The notes under the pieces are model-generated. The model was not told where the DNA came from, made no database searches, and worked only from the letters and a program-made list of their open reading frames with translations. 64,000 nt of DNA. Origin: an uncultured Eubacteriales bacterium. GTDB taxonomy: Bacteria > Bacillota > Clostridia > Oscillospirales > Oscillospiraceae. Of this stretch, positions 50,887 through 59,236 are shown piece by piece. The DNA lies in contig OMZQ01000003.1 in assembly GCA_900315595.1 (NCBI GenBank), positions 91,068 to 155,067 of the forward strand, read 5' to 3'. Both the position numbers and the translations under genes were made by a program. Positions within the stretch are counted from its first letter, which is position 1. The number at the start of each line of letters is the position of its first letter.

Positions 50887-52973
50887 CTTGCGTTCCTCCC
50901 TGCGTTGATGCGGAAGTTGTCCAGATAATCCCGGTAGAGCTGGTAGGTCTGCCTGCCCTCCAGGGCCGCAGACATGGAAACGAAGCCCGCTTCATAGTCC
51001 GTGACGAGATATACGACCTCGATTTCCGGATGCCCGGCAAGCTCCGCCGCAAAGGTGCTGAATTGGTTTTCGTCGTTCAGGATCGCCATGCGGTTTTCTG
51101 GCAAAATCAGCATGGACGGAACGCCCTCTTCAACGGTGGGGCAAGGCCCATGGGCCCCGGCCTTCATCCACAGGGTCGGCAACATTTCTTTGAATTGCCT
51201 GCCAAGGGAGACCTTCGTCTTATCGAGAAAGCCCAGCTTGAAGAATGCAGCGTTTGCTTTGAAACCGTCTGCCATGGGGCGGTCGCTGCCGAGGTATTTG
51301 CCTTTCAAAGGAGCTCCGTTCACATCATGCCCTTCGATAGAACAGACCGTGCGCGGCCAGGTCACATAGCGGGCAATACCCAGCTTTTCCCAATCTTCGT
51401 CGCCGGGATTGAGCCCTCGCGCTTTCATCTCCTTCGCCTCTGCGTCGGAAACCTCATTGTTTGTCACCATGATGCAGCGGCGATGCCCGCCATCCTCCGC
51501 GTTCAGAAGGTTGACGGCGTGGAGTGTTGTGCCGGATCCGGCGAAGAAATCGACGATCAATGCGTTTTTTTTCGTTTTTGCAAATAGATAAATGCAATCT
51601 TTTACTGCGTACAATGATTTTGGGAACGTAAATCGTTTGTCTTTGAAAATTGAGCGAATGAGATTAGAACCATAATCTCTTGCGCTATGTTCTTTTATCC
51701 GCCAGTTAGTTTGAGGCATCTGCTCCTTTTGTTCTTCGTAATGTGCAACTATAGAATTATCGTCAGAGTATCCGTCAACAATCAGCTTGCCGGAATTAAT
51801 ATCATCTATCGTTCCAGAGCGAAGATATAGTATCGGGTATAACTGCTGAGTTTTTGGGTTGATGTTTCCGGCCTTTATATATCCTTTTTTCAGCAATTCC
51901 CGCGCTGCTTCAGGGCGCACGCACCAGTTCATTTCCGTACCATCATCACGTAATGGAAATACTGTTGTGCACCCCTGCATGCTGGGAACGCTATTACGAT
52001 CCACATTTGGTGCAATTGGATCTCCAACATATAGGATCTTCCGCGTAGCATTTTCAACATAAATAGGATAAAACTGCGCTTTTCCGCCCTTTGGCTGTCC
52101 ACGACGTGATGCTAAATCACCGCGTCTGAATGTTTTCCAGTATGATTGTTCAGGCGCGTCTGCATTGACTACTCCTGCCGGTTTTGCTGTTCCAATCATA
52201 AGGAAGAAGATGTACTCATCATTGCGAGAGAACTCGTTCAGCCTTTGCGTGCCATAGGGATTAATAACACTGCTAATCATCTGCATATTTGCTTCTGGAA
52301 ACATTTCTTCTAACAGGCATCCCAGATGCAAATATTCCTTTTCGTCAATGGTCACAATCAAGACAGAATCCTGCGGGTTCAGAAGCTTTTTTGCCAACCG
52401 AAGTCGCTTTTGCATCATAGACAGCCACTTGCTATGACGATATGTATCGGCATTATCGACATAATCGTTATTGTACTTCCAGTCGCGGGCGCCCGTGTTA
52501 TAGGGCGGATCGATATAGATGCAGTCCACCTTTCCGGCGTACAGGTATTCCAGAAGCTGGAGGGCGTGGTAGTTGTCCGCCTCAATCAGCGTATGCCAAA
52601 GGTCGCTGTCCGGCGCATTGCAGACAGTGTCCAAAGGCTTCAAGTACGGATAGATGGGCTCACCGAACTCCGCCACGCAGACAAGATCTTCCACGGCAAA
52701 CTCGCTTGTAGTGCTCCGATCCTGATGCAGGCACAGCGCTTTCCCATCTGCGATTTTGAGAACGGTGTAGAAATCACTGACCTTCCCGGTCTTCAGGGCC
52801 ACCTTTGCACCCTTTTTGACAGGAATATCATATAGCGGCGTACATTCGGGCAGGTGTTCCTCAAATACCAGCCCGAATTTCTTTTGCTTCACCAGCTTGT
52901 CAACTTCCCGCCCGATTCGCTCCCGCAGCTCCGGGTTTTCGATTTGGCTGATCAGATCCTGAATTGCTGCCAT
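50883..52973 (-). CDS. Type III DNA-methyltransferase, Mod subunit
   Basis: 696 residues. Amino-methyltransferase of beta type: catalytic DPPYNTG (about residue 155) precedes the SAM motif FFAGSGTTLHA (about 475), with the target-recognition region between. It methylates adenine at an unknown asymmetric site and supplies specificity to Res. ATG follows gagggg by 8 nt. A TTGACA-like -35 sits upstream on the minus strand (complement of 53057-53062) but its -10 is poor. Confidence 0.92.
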   Translation of the reverse strand: MAAIQDLISQIENPELRERIGREVDKLVKQKKFGLVFEEHLPECTPLYDIPVKKGAKVALKTGKVSDFYTVLKIADGKALCLHQDRSTTSEFAVEDLVCVAEFGEPIYPYLKPLDTVCNAPDSDLWHTLIEADNYHALQLLEYLYAGKVDCIYIDPPYNTGARDWKYNNDYVDNADTYRHSKWLSMMQKRLRLAKKLLNPQDSVLIVTIDEKEYLHLGCLLEEMFPEANMQMISSVINPYGTQRLNEFSRNDEYIFFLMIGTAKPAGVVNADAPEQSYWKTFRRGDLASRRGQPKGGKAQFYPIYVENATRKILYVGDPIAPNVDRNSVPSMQGCTTVFPLRDDGTEMNWCVRPEAARELLKKGYIKAGNINPKTQQLYPILYLRSGTIDDINSGKLIVDGYSDDNSIVAHYEEQKEQMPQTNWRIKEHSARDYGSNLIRSIFKDKRFTFPKSLYAVKDCIYLFAKTKKNALIVDFFAGSGTTLHAVNLLNAEDGGHRRCIMVTNNEVSDAEAKEMKARGLNPGDEDWEKLGIARYVTWPRTVCSIEGHDVNGAPLKGKYLGSDRPMADGFKANAAFFKLGFLDKTKVSLGRQFKEMLPTLWMKAGAHGPCPTVEEGVPSMLILPENRMAILNDENQFSTFAAELAGHPEIEVVYLVTDYEAGFVSMSAALEGRQTYQLYRDYLDNFRINAGRNAR

Positions 52974-53137
52974 AGACTGCACCCCTCATTACAAAACAAG
53001 AGCCCTGCCTGTAAAGGGCAAAGCTCCCGCCTTGTGATCGTATGCAACTCCAGAGTTTGTCAAATTGTACAGTCTTTGGAAAGCAGAATTTATAACAGCT
53101 GCAGCACGGCAAATCGGGAAAGATATTGTGATTATTC

Positions 53138-53166
53138 TTGAAATAGGCTCTTTTTTATACTATAAT
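53138..53166 (+). promoter_or_regulatory. Strong promoter reading antisense into the small recombinase gene
   Basis: TTGAAA, 17-nt spacer and perfect TATAAT. No rightward gene follows; transcription would run antisense through the recombinase gene that begins 44 bp further on. Confidence 0.6.
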
Positions 53167-53209
53167 GGCAATGTAATAACAAGGGAAAAGCAGCAATTCT
53201 CAGTGTATA

Positions 53210-53812
53210 TCAAACTGTACTTTGGGGAACAATATTCTTTTTCTTCAACCATCGAAGAAATGTGTTGGTGCTGACATTCAATCGCATCGCGCCGCTGCGG
53301 GCGGACAGCCTCCCTGCAGACCATTCTGCGGCACAGGTTTCAAACTCCGGTGGAATGGGGATTGCCTCCCTGCCGAACCGGACGCCACGGGCTTTGGCGG
53401 CGGCGATACCCTCCTTTTGGCGCTGGCGGATGAACTCCCGTTCCGTCTGCGCCACATAGGACAGTAATTGCAGCACAATGTCCGCAATCAGCGTTCCCGT
53501 TAAGTCCCGGTTCTGCCGGGTGTCCAACAGGGGCATGTCCAGCACCACGATGGCCGCCTGCTTTTCCTTGGAGATGACCCTCCATTGGATCAAAATATCG
53601 TCATAATTCCGCCCTAGACGGTCGATGCTCTTGATTACAAGAACGTCGTCTTTTTTTAGCTTCCGCAGCAGCTTCTGATACTGCGGCCGGTCAAAATCCT
53701 TGCCGGACTGCTTGTCGGTGAAGATCCGATCCACGCCAAAGTCCCGCATGGCAATCAACTGCCGCTCCTCGTTCTGCTCCCGCGTGGACACGCGCACATA
53801 CCCATAAATCAT
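53210..53812 (-). CDS. Small serine recombinase (resolvase/invertase)
   Basis: 200 residues: N-terminal catalytic domain with Ser in YGYVRVSTREQN, DRIFTDKQSGKDFDRP, IKSIDRLGRNY, the long E-helix, and a C-terminal HTH (SARSGAMRLNVSTNTFLRWL). It resolves or inverts DNA at short sites. ATG follows ggagg by 7 nt. It lies upstream of the restriction operon on the same strand, 236 bp from mod, so it may move or invert this module. Confidence 0.9.
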   Translation of the reverse strand: MIYGYVRVSTREQNEERQLIAMRDFGVDRIFTDKQSGKDFDRPQYQKLLRKLKKDDVLVIKSIDRLGRNYDDILIQWRVISKEKQAAIVVLDMPLLDTRQNRDLTGTLIADIVLQLLSYVAQTEREFIRQRQKEGIAAAKARGVRFGREAIPIPPEFETCAAEWSAGRLSARSGAMRLNVSTNTFLRWLKKKNIVPQSTV

Positions 53813-53915
53813 AATCTGGCCTCCAATCATAATAGTTTTTGATTGTAAGCACAGTTTAATACACCTTTCAACCTTTCGTTCCTGTCATTGTAGCGGCGCA
53901 CATTGTGCGCCACCT

Positions 53916-54347
53916 TTACCTTCCAGAGATTCGCACCACCTCTTTCCCACGCTTCTCTGCATACCGTACCGCCTCCGCCGCTCCGCCGTAATTCACGATC
54001 AAAGCTGAAATCACATAATCACTGTGATCTACCATCCACCGATTCCGGTGAATAATTGAAAGGCGGGGAGGAACAGTTTCCAGTCCTTCCGGGTAAAGCG
54101 TTTCCTCTGTTTCATAGGGTAGCTCTTTCCTGGGAAGATAGGCAAGTACCACATGAAAAGTTATTTCAGAATGCTTTTGCTTCAATTCACGCAACGCTTT
54201 CAGAACCAGTGCGTCGAAGTGACCTTGGTTGCCGACATAGAAGTTGTCAACGCTATGAGAAAGGATCAAACGGTCAATGTTGCCCCAAAGGGTTGGGTAA
54301 ACCGAATCAGGACAATCTCTGTGTCCAAAGAATGTGCAACTTGCGAT
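53916..54347 (-). CDS. SLOG-family protein, copy 2, with an apparent ATC start
   Basis: Same 143-codon length as the SLOG gene at 28935. The N-terminal hallmark CTFFGHRDCPD, followed by NFYVGNQGHFDALV and NYGGAAEAVRYAE, is present only if translation starts upstream of the first conventional start (TTG at 54269). In that frame a GGAGG lies 7 nt before an ATC codon (54347), exactly where ATG would be expected. Either the start has mutated, or a rare ATC start is used. Divergent from an XRE gene. Confidence 0.68.
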   Translation of the reverse strand: MASCTFFGHRDCPDSVYPTLWGNIDRLILSHSVDNFYVGNQGHFDALVLKALRELKQKHSEITFHVVLAYLPRKELPYETEETLYPEGLETVPPRLSIIHRNRWMVDHSDYVISALIVNYGGAAEAVRYAEKRGKEVVRISGR

Positions 54348-54365
54348 ACAATCACCTCCGCATTT

Positions 54366-54476
54366 ACCCGAATATGGGTTACTCCGTAATTGTATCGAGC
54401 ATTATTTTCTTTGTCAACCCGTATTCGGGTAATTGCCTCTCTTTGTGCTGTTATCATTGTCGTAACCCGCAAACGG
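54366..54476. promoter_or_regulatory. Three palindromic operators between SLOG and XRE genes (copy 2)
   Basis: ACCCGAATATGGGT (54366-54379), ACCCGTATTCGGGT (54417-54430) and ACCCGCAAACGGGT (54463-54476) share ACCCG-N4-CGGGT (the first with one deviation), 46-51 bp apart. They are likely binding sites of the divergent XRE repressor and would let it control both genes. Confidence 0.75.
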
Positions 54477-54499
54477 GTAAAAACAATGTGAGGCACATC

Positions 54500-54751
54500 A
54501 TGGAATACTCGGATCTCTATGTACAACGCATCCGCAAGCTCTGCAAAGAGCGCGGCATTGCCATCAATAAGCTGGCCACCATGAGCGACGTCAAGCAATC
54601 CACCTTGGACAACATCGTTCGCGGGCTCACCAAGAATCCCAGAGTAAAAACGCTGCACAAAATTGCTCTGGCATTCAACATGACACTGGCTGAGTTTCTG
54701 GATTTCAAGGAACTGAACGAATACTCCTTCGAGGACGATGACGAAGAATAA
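54500..54751 (+). CDS. XRE-family repressor, copy 2
   Basis: 83 residues: a compact HTH_3 domain (RIRKLCKERGIAINKLATMS, VKQSTLDNIVRG, VKTLHKIALAFNMTLAEFLD) with an acidic C-terminal tail (EDDDEE). ATG follows gagg by 7 nt. It is divergent from SLOG copy 2, with three palindromic operators between them. It lacks the longer C-terminal helix of the copy at 28514. Confidence 0.88.
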   Translation: MEYSDLYVQRIRKLCKERGIAINKLATMSDVKQSTLDNIVRGLTKNPRVKTLHKIALAFNMTLAEFLDFKELNEYSFEDDDEE

Positions 54752-54757
54752 AGTAAT

Positions 54758-54793
54758 GCGCCGTGCACCCAGTTCATTTAGGATGCACGGCGC
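54758..54793. terminator. Terminator between XRE copy 2 and tnpV copy 2
   Basis: A 10-bp stem GCGCCGTGCA/TGCACGGCGC with a 16-nt loop lies between convergent genes. Confidence 0.7.
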
Positions 54794-54803
54794 TGCAGTT
54801 TAC

Positions 54804-55151
54804 TTATGTGTAAATCAGCTCATTCAGGACAATTTCTTCCACTCTGGCCTTGATGTTGTTCATGGCACCGACCCAGGCCATTTGGTCTGCAGCCTTGAGC
54901 TGTTCGGTGACGCCTTCGGCTTTGGCCATTTGGGTGGCCAGGCGCTCCATCATTTCGTTGGCCTGGTGGTCCACCTCCTCCAGGTGGGCATTCAGCTTGC
55001 CCGTCAGCAACATTCCGTCGAAGACGCCTGTGTGGTAGTCCCGCAGGTAGTTGTGCCGCATGGTGCCGTATTTGCCGATCTGCGGTGCCTCCGGCGGCTC
55101 CAGATTCGGAATCAGATAGTCTCCTGCCCAATGATAACTCAATTCCAGCAT
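54804..55151 (-). CDS. tnpV: TnpV-family protein (copy 2, shorter)
   Basis: 115 residues. It matches the 29652 tnpV in layout: IGKYGTMRHNYLRDYHTGVF in the middle and EQLKAADQMAWVGAMNNIKA at the end, but has a shorter N-terminus. ATG is 8 nt after ggagg; a TTG within the ribosome site was rejected. Together with the nearby SLOG/XRE pair it suggests a second, partly decayed Tn4451-type element here. Confidence 0.82.
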   Translation of the reverse strand: MLELSYHWAGDYLIPNLEPPEAPQIGKYGTMRHNYLRDYHTGVFDGMLLTGKLNAHLEEVDHQANEMMERLATQMAKAEGVTEQLKAADQMAWVGAMNNIKARVEEIVLNELIYT

Positions 55152-55296
55152 TTCTTTTTCCTCCAATCGTTGTTAATCGGTTTTGCCCCTCTCAAGTGGC
55201 GCACTGCTGTGCATAAGTTCCAGCATCCAAATATGCTGCGCCGCGGCTTGCATATTTGGGTCGTCACTTAGATGTGTGCTGTTTCGGGATCATTCT

Positions 55297-55464
55297 TCAT
55301 GCACGGCGTTTTGCTTTGGCATTAATCAGCTTGAGAAGCAGGGTGTCCACATCCTCCGTTGCTTTTCCTGCCCGAAGCAGGTTGTTCCGAAAGTGGTTCA
55401 TCCCCACAATCGCCAGCCGCCATTCAAACAAATCCATCACCAAGTACCGTTTCTCCCGCTTCAT
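55297..55464 (-). CDS. Small basic protein of Tn4451-type regions
   Basis: 55 residues: MKREKRYLVMDLFEWRLAIV, GMNHFRNNLLRAGKATEDVD, then LLLKLINAKAKRRA. No function known; similar small genes accompany tnpV-type genes. Its ggagg lies inside a 21-bp hairpin directly upstream, so translation may be gated by RNA structure. The frame stays open upstream through the hairpin, so an earlier start cannot be fully excluded. Confidence 0.65.
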   Translation of the reverse strand: MKREKRYLVMDLFEWRLAIVGMNHFRNNLLRAGKATEDVDTLLLKLINAKAKRRA

Positions 55465-55465
55465 A

Positions 55466-55514
55466 ACAAGCTCGCCTCCTTCGGTTTCATTGTAACCGAA
55501 GGAGGCAAGCTTGT
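55466..55514 (-). promoter_or_regulatory. Hairpin sequestering the ribosome site of the 55-residue gene
   Basis: On the minus strand ACAAGCTTGCCTCCTTCGG continues to TT, a 7-nt loop follows, and the complementary arm (21 bp, one wobble) contains the gene's GGAGG, ending 1-2 nt before ATG. The ribosome site is thus fully paired in the folded RNA. Confidence 0.7.
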
Positions 55515-55552
55515 CGAATGTGCGAAGGCAATCCCCTGATTCAAAAAAACGC

Positions 55553-55581
55553 TTGTACATTCTCCCTGGTTCGCTTATAAT
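55553..55581 (+). promoter_or_regulatory. Promoter of the DUF7309/DUF6930-like gene
   Basis: TTGTAC (55553-55558), 17-nt spacer and perfect TATAAT (55576-55581). Confidence 0.75.
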
Positions 55582-55614
55582 ATATAAAAAACATCAGGCG
55601 GGGAGAGAAACGGC

Positions 55615-56616
55615 ATGGAGCGAAGCATCTTGGAACAATGGGCAAAGCTCTATCATTTTACCCGGGAGATCAGCGCGCTTGAGCCCTGGGAACGACTGTC
55701 TGAGGCAGATGCCCTTGTCTATGAGCAAAAAGCTACGGGGAAAGAACTTGTGTTCAGCATTCTCGGCAACGAGTGTCCTTTCTGCGGAATTGCCTGCTAT
55801 CCGAGTTGGACCGCTTTCAGCAAGGCACGCCTGCGTCTTGACGGCGAGAACGTTCGGCAGGAACCGGTGTTCATGCTGCAAGACGCCATGATCGGAATCT
55901 GGGGCGCAAGGAAAGACGTCAGCAAGGACAATTATGAAATCATCAAGGCACTGGGGCTTCGGGGACACGGGGATGGAAGCTGGTTGTATTTTGAGAAATA
56001 TGCGGAAGGCTTCTATCCTGCAACGATCTCTGAGGCAGAGGTGGAGGAGCTCGCCGACGCCATGGGAAATCTCCACATGATGATGCGGGCAATTTATGAG
56101 AATCGTCTTCCCGACTACAAACCGGGTATGATGCTTCTGCGCTGGTATGATGAAAAAACAAAGCTCTATATGACCCACCCATTTCCGATGCAGAAGCTGG
56201 CAAAGCCAAGCTATCCTGTCATTCATGTTGAGGAGAATGATTACTTCCGGTCAACCGCAGATTTACCCAAGGCTGCGTATACCCTGTCTTTGGATTGGTC
56301 CTATCTTCCCTTCACCACAAAAGACGGCGGGCAGGAGTTTTTCCCGAAGCTGCTGCTTGGCATTGACCAGGAAGGGATGATTCTATTCAGCGATCTGCTT
56401 GCCCCAAACAAAAATCAGATCAACATGGTTTTCAACGCAATGGATCAGTTATTCCGCAGCGCAGGAAAGCCTAAGGCGATCCGGGTCTGTGACCGTGAGC
56501 TGGAGGCAATCCTGTCTGAGTTCTGCCAGAAGCTCGGAATCCGTCTGAGCTATACAAAAACGCTCTCGTCGCTGAACCGTGTGCGCAAGATGTTTATTGC
56601 GCATATGACGAAATGA
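55615..56616 (+). CDS. DUF7309/DUF6930-type uncharacterised protein
   Basis: 333 residues. The first 180 contain a Cys pair (NECPFCGIACYPS) and an acidic mixed fold; the last 110 (KLLLGIDQEGMILFSDLLAP, KPKAIRVCDRELEAILSEFC, LSSLNRVRKMF) match the DUF6930-type domain. Predicted cytoplasmic, function unknown. ATG follows gggagag. Monocistronic, closed by the hairpin region at 56700-56866. Confidence 0.72.
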   Translation: MERSILEQWAKLYHFTREISALEPWERLSEADALVYEQKATGKELVFSILGNECPFCGIACYPSWTAFSKARLRLDGENVRQEPVFMLQDAMIGIWGARKDVSKDNYEIIKALGLRGHGDGSWLYFEKYAEGFYPATISEAEVEELADAMGNLHMMMRAIYENRLPDYKPGMMLLRWYDEKTKLYMTHPFPMQKLAKPSYPVIHVEENDYFRSTADLPKAAYTLSLDWSYLPFTTKDGGQEFFPKLLLGIDQEGMILFSDLLAPNKNQINMVFNAMDQLFRSAGKPKAIRVCDRELEAILSEFCQKLGIRLSYTKTLSSLNRVRKMFIAHMTK

Positions 56617-56775
56617 TTCACTTACGGAATATGCAGCCCGCTGTCTGAGTATCATCAAATCCGTTATGAACACCCGGACCATGTTGTGCAACCAAAAAAA
56701 AAATTGCACCGGAAAACCACGATACCACAACGGTTTCGGGGTTTTTCGTGCCCCAATTTTCAAGTGCAAACAAAC

Positions 56776-56861
56776 AGATATTTTTCTTTGTTGAGAGGAC
56801 TTGAACTACCGACCCCCACTATTTCAGGCGGCTTTTGAGAGATGTATTCTCCCGAAAGCCG
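56776..56861 (+). repeat. 86-bp direct repeat, copy 1 (tRNA T-arm-like core plus terminator)
   Basis: Identical over 86 bp to 59761-59846. Its minus strand contains GGTAGTTCAAGTCCTCTC, which resembles a tRNA T-loop region with a mismatched stem, as in a recombined attachment site. Its plus strand has the hairpin GGCGGCTTTT..GAAAGCCG running into a T-run. Upstream, 56617-56775 has no gene and another AT-rich hairpin. Confidence 0.85.
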
Positions 56862-56889
56862 TCTTTTTTCGTTTTCACTGAAAAATTGT

Positions 56890-57762
56890 CTAAAATGAAG
56901 CTTTAACCTGCTCCAAAAACCGTTCGGCAATCGGTGTAAACGGTTGATACTTCTTCCAGACAAGATATAACTTCGTTTCGAGGTGCGGGGTAAGCGGTCT
57001 GAATACCAACCCGCTATCGGATGAAACATCGATCAGTTTATCAAAGGTCAGCAGGTATCCGAGCCCCGCCTTGGCGAAGATCGATCCGTTGTATGACAGC
57101 CGGAACGAGCCTTCGAGATGAAAAGCATCAAAATCACTTTTGGCCCAGTTCCTTATTTCCTGATGCCACGCCTGCTCGGAACAGAACATCGGAAGCCCGC
57201 GGAGGTCGGAAGGGCGGAAGCTCTCCCGCTCCGCAAGAGGATCATCTGCAGGGAATATCACCCCCCAGCAATCCGCTTCTGGAAGAGCTATAAATTCGTA
57301 CTTGTTCCTGTCCGGTTCTTCGGCGAGGACAACAAAGTCCAAAAGCCCTTTCTGCAGCTTTTCCGCAACCTGCTCCGTGTCGCCGCTGGTGATGTGGTAT
57401 TGCAGCTTCGGATATTGCTCCTTCAAGGCTTTAATCGCATCTGCAATATACTTGATCTGATAGGATTCAGCTAAACCGAGGAACAGTTCTCCGCCGGAGA
57501 CATCATCAAGCGAGACAAACTCCTTCTCAATCTTATCCGCCATGCTGACAAGGTCTTCCGCTCTGTCGCGGAGCAGGACGCCTTCATCCGTCAGACGAAT
57601 GCTGAAGCTGTGCCGGGTGAACAGCTTTTTATCGAGTTCGTCCTCAAGAGACTTCAGCGCCTTTGACAGTGTCGGCTGCGTCACGTGAAGCTGCTCGGCG
57701 GCCCTCGTCATATTTTCCTCCCGTGCAACGGCGAGAAAGTACCGAAGTGTTCTTATCTCCAT
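56890..57762 (-). CDS. LysR-family transcriptional regulator
   Basis: 290 residues. The N-terminal winged HTH is MEIRTLRYFLAVAREENMTR, with HVTQPTLSKALKSLEDEL; the C-terminal periplasmic-binding-like effector domain spans about 90-290. ATG follows gaggggg. Divergent from a small gene and hydrolase gene; a 16-bp palindrome sits between them. It probably activates that operon in response to an unknown small molecule. Confidence 0.93.
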   Translation of the reverse strand: MEIRTLRYFLAVAREENMTRAAEQLHVTQPTLSKALKSLEDELDKKLFTRHSFSIRLTDEGVLLRDRAEDLVSMADKIEKEFVSLDDVSGGELFLGLAESYQIKYIADAIKALKEQYPKLQYHITSGDTEQVAEKLQKGLLDFVVLAEEPDRNKYEFIALPEADCWGVIFPADDPLAERESFRPSDLRGLPMFCSEQAWHQEIRNWAKSDFDAFHLEGSFRLSYNGSIFAKAGLGYLLTFDKLIDVSSDSGLVFRPLTPHLETKLYLVWKKYQPFTPIAERFLEQVKASF

Positions 57763-57794
57763 CGTGTTCCCCCTCTCTGCATTATTCCAAACAC

Positions 57795-57850
57795 GAATAT
57801 CATGATATTCATTATAACCATTAGCGAGCATAAAGTCAATGCGTTATAAT
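57795..57850. promoter_or_regulatory. LysR operator and rightward -10
   Basis: GAATATCATGATATTC (57795-57810) is a perfect 16-bp palindrome of the T-N11-A type. A perfect TATAAT (57845-57850) lies downstream for the rightward operon, with only a poor -35, as expected of an activated promoter. Confidence 0.7.
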
Positions 57851-57881
57851 AAAAACGAACCAAGGAACAAGGAGCCAAGGA

Positions 57882-58130
57882 GTGCGGATTACTGTGTCAG
57901 ATTATTCGGAAACAATGAAATCCTTTCTTGCCGATACCGGTGTTCGGCAAGAGCTCATAGAGAGGGCGATGCAGTTATATCAATCAGGACAGGAGGCAGA
58001 GCTTGTCAGATTCCTGAAGCTGCGGCGCTGCAATATGGTGGAGGATATGCACGAGTGCCAGAGGAAAATTGATCGGATTGATTATCTGATCAGACAAACA
58101 AAGAATAATAATCACCGAAAGGAAGATTGA
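57882..58130 (+). CDS. Small helical protein upstream of a hydrolase
   Basis: 82 residues, all-helical: ETMKSFLADTGVRQELIERA, ELVRFLKLRRCNMVEDMHEC, KIDRIDYLIRQTKN. Homologues appear beside LysR regulators and oxidoreductases in gut Clostridia as far as I recall, without a known role. GTG after aaggagcc is the likely start; ATG at 57915 would remove 11 residues. The stop is 3 bp before the next ATG. Confidence 0.65.
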   Translation: MRITVSDYSETMKSFLADTGVRQELIERAMQLYQSGQEAELVRFLKLRRCNMVEDMHECQRKIDRIDYLIRQTKNNNHRKED

Positions 58131-58133
58131 ATC

Positions 58134-59135
58134 ATGATGAAACCAGCAGAACTTACATTGACAAAAGAATGGGACAAGACCTTTCCCAAAAGCGACAAGG
58201 TAGATCACAGCAAGGTCACTTTTATCAATCGCTACGGCATCACGCTGGCAGCGGATCTGTACGTTCCGAAGGGCGCAGAGGGAAAGCTCCCGGCCATCGC
58301 GGTCTGCGGCCCCTTCGGAGCCGTAAAGGAGCAGTGCTCCGGGCTGTATGCGCAGACGATGGCGGAGCGCGGCTTTCTAACGCTTGCCTTTGACCCCTCC
58401 TTCACCGGTGAGAGCGGCGGGAACGTGCGCTACATGGCTTCCCCGGATATCAACACTGAGGATTTCATGGCGGCGGTGGATTTCCTCTCCCTGTGCGACA
58501 AGGTCGATCCGAATCGGATCGGTATCATCGGCATTTGCGGCTGGGGCGGTCTGGCGCTGAATACCGCGGCGCTGGACACCCGCATCAAGGCGACGGTCGC
58601 CTCGACCATGTATGACATGACCCGCGTCAACGCGAAGGGATACTTCGATTCTGAGGACAGCGAGGAAGCCCGCTATCAGAAGAGAGCCGCTATGTGCGCA
58701 CAGCGTCTGGAAGACCTGAAAAGCGGCGAATACAAGCTCGGCGGCGGTGTCGTCGATCCGCTGCCGGAGGACGCGCCGTATTTTGTGAAGGATTACTACG
58801 ACTATTACAAGACAGGTCGCGGCTATCATCCCCGTTCCCTCAACTCCAACGGCGGCTGGAATGTGATCGGCTGCGAGAGCTTTATCAATCAGCCGATCCT
58901 GCAGTACTCCAATGAGATCCGCTCTGCGGTTTTGGTGATGCACGGCGATGCGGCGCATTCCTGCTACTTTGGCAGGGACGCCTATGCTGACATGGTGAAG
59001 GACAGCAAGTACACCGAAAACAAGGAACTGTTCATCATTCCGGGTGCTTCCCATACCGATCTTTATGACGGCGGCGGCAAGGGCGCGATCCCATTTGATA
59101 AGCTGCAGAGTTTCTTTGAGGAATACTTAAAATAA
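58134..59135 (+). CDS. Alpha/beta hydrolase with Cys nucleophile (dienelactone-hydrolase-like)
   Basis: 333 residues. Nucleophile elbow GICGWGG has Cys instead of Ser; Asp in VMHGDAAHS and His in PGASHTDLY complete the triad. VCGPFGAVKEQCSG forms the oxyanion region. Such YcjY/dienelactone-hydrolase relatives act on small esters or lactones. Second gene of the LysR-divergent operon. The stop codon is directly followed in frame by a leftover of an aldo-keto reductase gene. Confidence 0.87.
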   Translation: MMKPAELTLTKEWDKTFPKSDKVDHSKVTFINRYGITLAADLYVPKGAEGKLPAIAVCGPFGAVKEQCSGLYAQTMAERGFLTLAFDPSFTGESGGNVRYMASPDINTEDFMAAVDFLSLCDKVDPNRIGIIGICGWGGLALNTAALDTRIKATVASTMYDMTRVNAKGYFDSEDSEEARYQKRAAMCAQRLEDLKSGEYKLGGGVVDPLPEDAPYFVKDYYDYYKTGRGYHPRSLNSNGGWNVIGCESFINQPILQYSNEIRSAVLVMHGDAAHSCYFGRDAYADMVKDSKYTENKELFIIPGASHTDLYDGGGKGAIPFDKLQSFFEEYLK

Positions 59136-59219
59136 TTCAAGTTCGGTTTTGAGCTGACTGACGATGAGATGGCAGAGATCGGAGAACTGGATCGTGGTGA
59201 GAAGCATGACTGGTATTGA
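59136..59219 (+). pseudogene. C-terminal remnant of an aldo/keto reductase gene
   Basis: In-frame codons right after the hydrolase stop read FELTDDEMAEIGELDRGEKH then DWY-stop, the characteristic end of aldo/keto reductases (active-site domain absent). Only 27 codons remain, so the gene was lost by deletion, leaving its tail between hydrolase and flavin-reductase genes. Confidence 0.8.
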
Positions 59220-59236
59220 GAAAGCGAGGAAACGCG

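Noticed and set aside
52974..53062. A confident promoter for the restriction operon (TTGACA on the minus strand)
   Set aside because: The -10 at correct spacing is poor (TACGAT at 15 nt), so it is mentioned only within the mod entry.
56776..56861. A tRNA gene on the minus strand at the 86-bp repeat
   Set aside because: Only a T-loop-like GTTCAAGTC is present; the T-stem does not pair and no acceptor, D or anticodon arms can be built.
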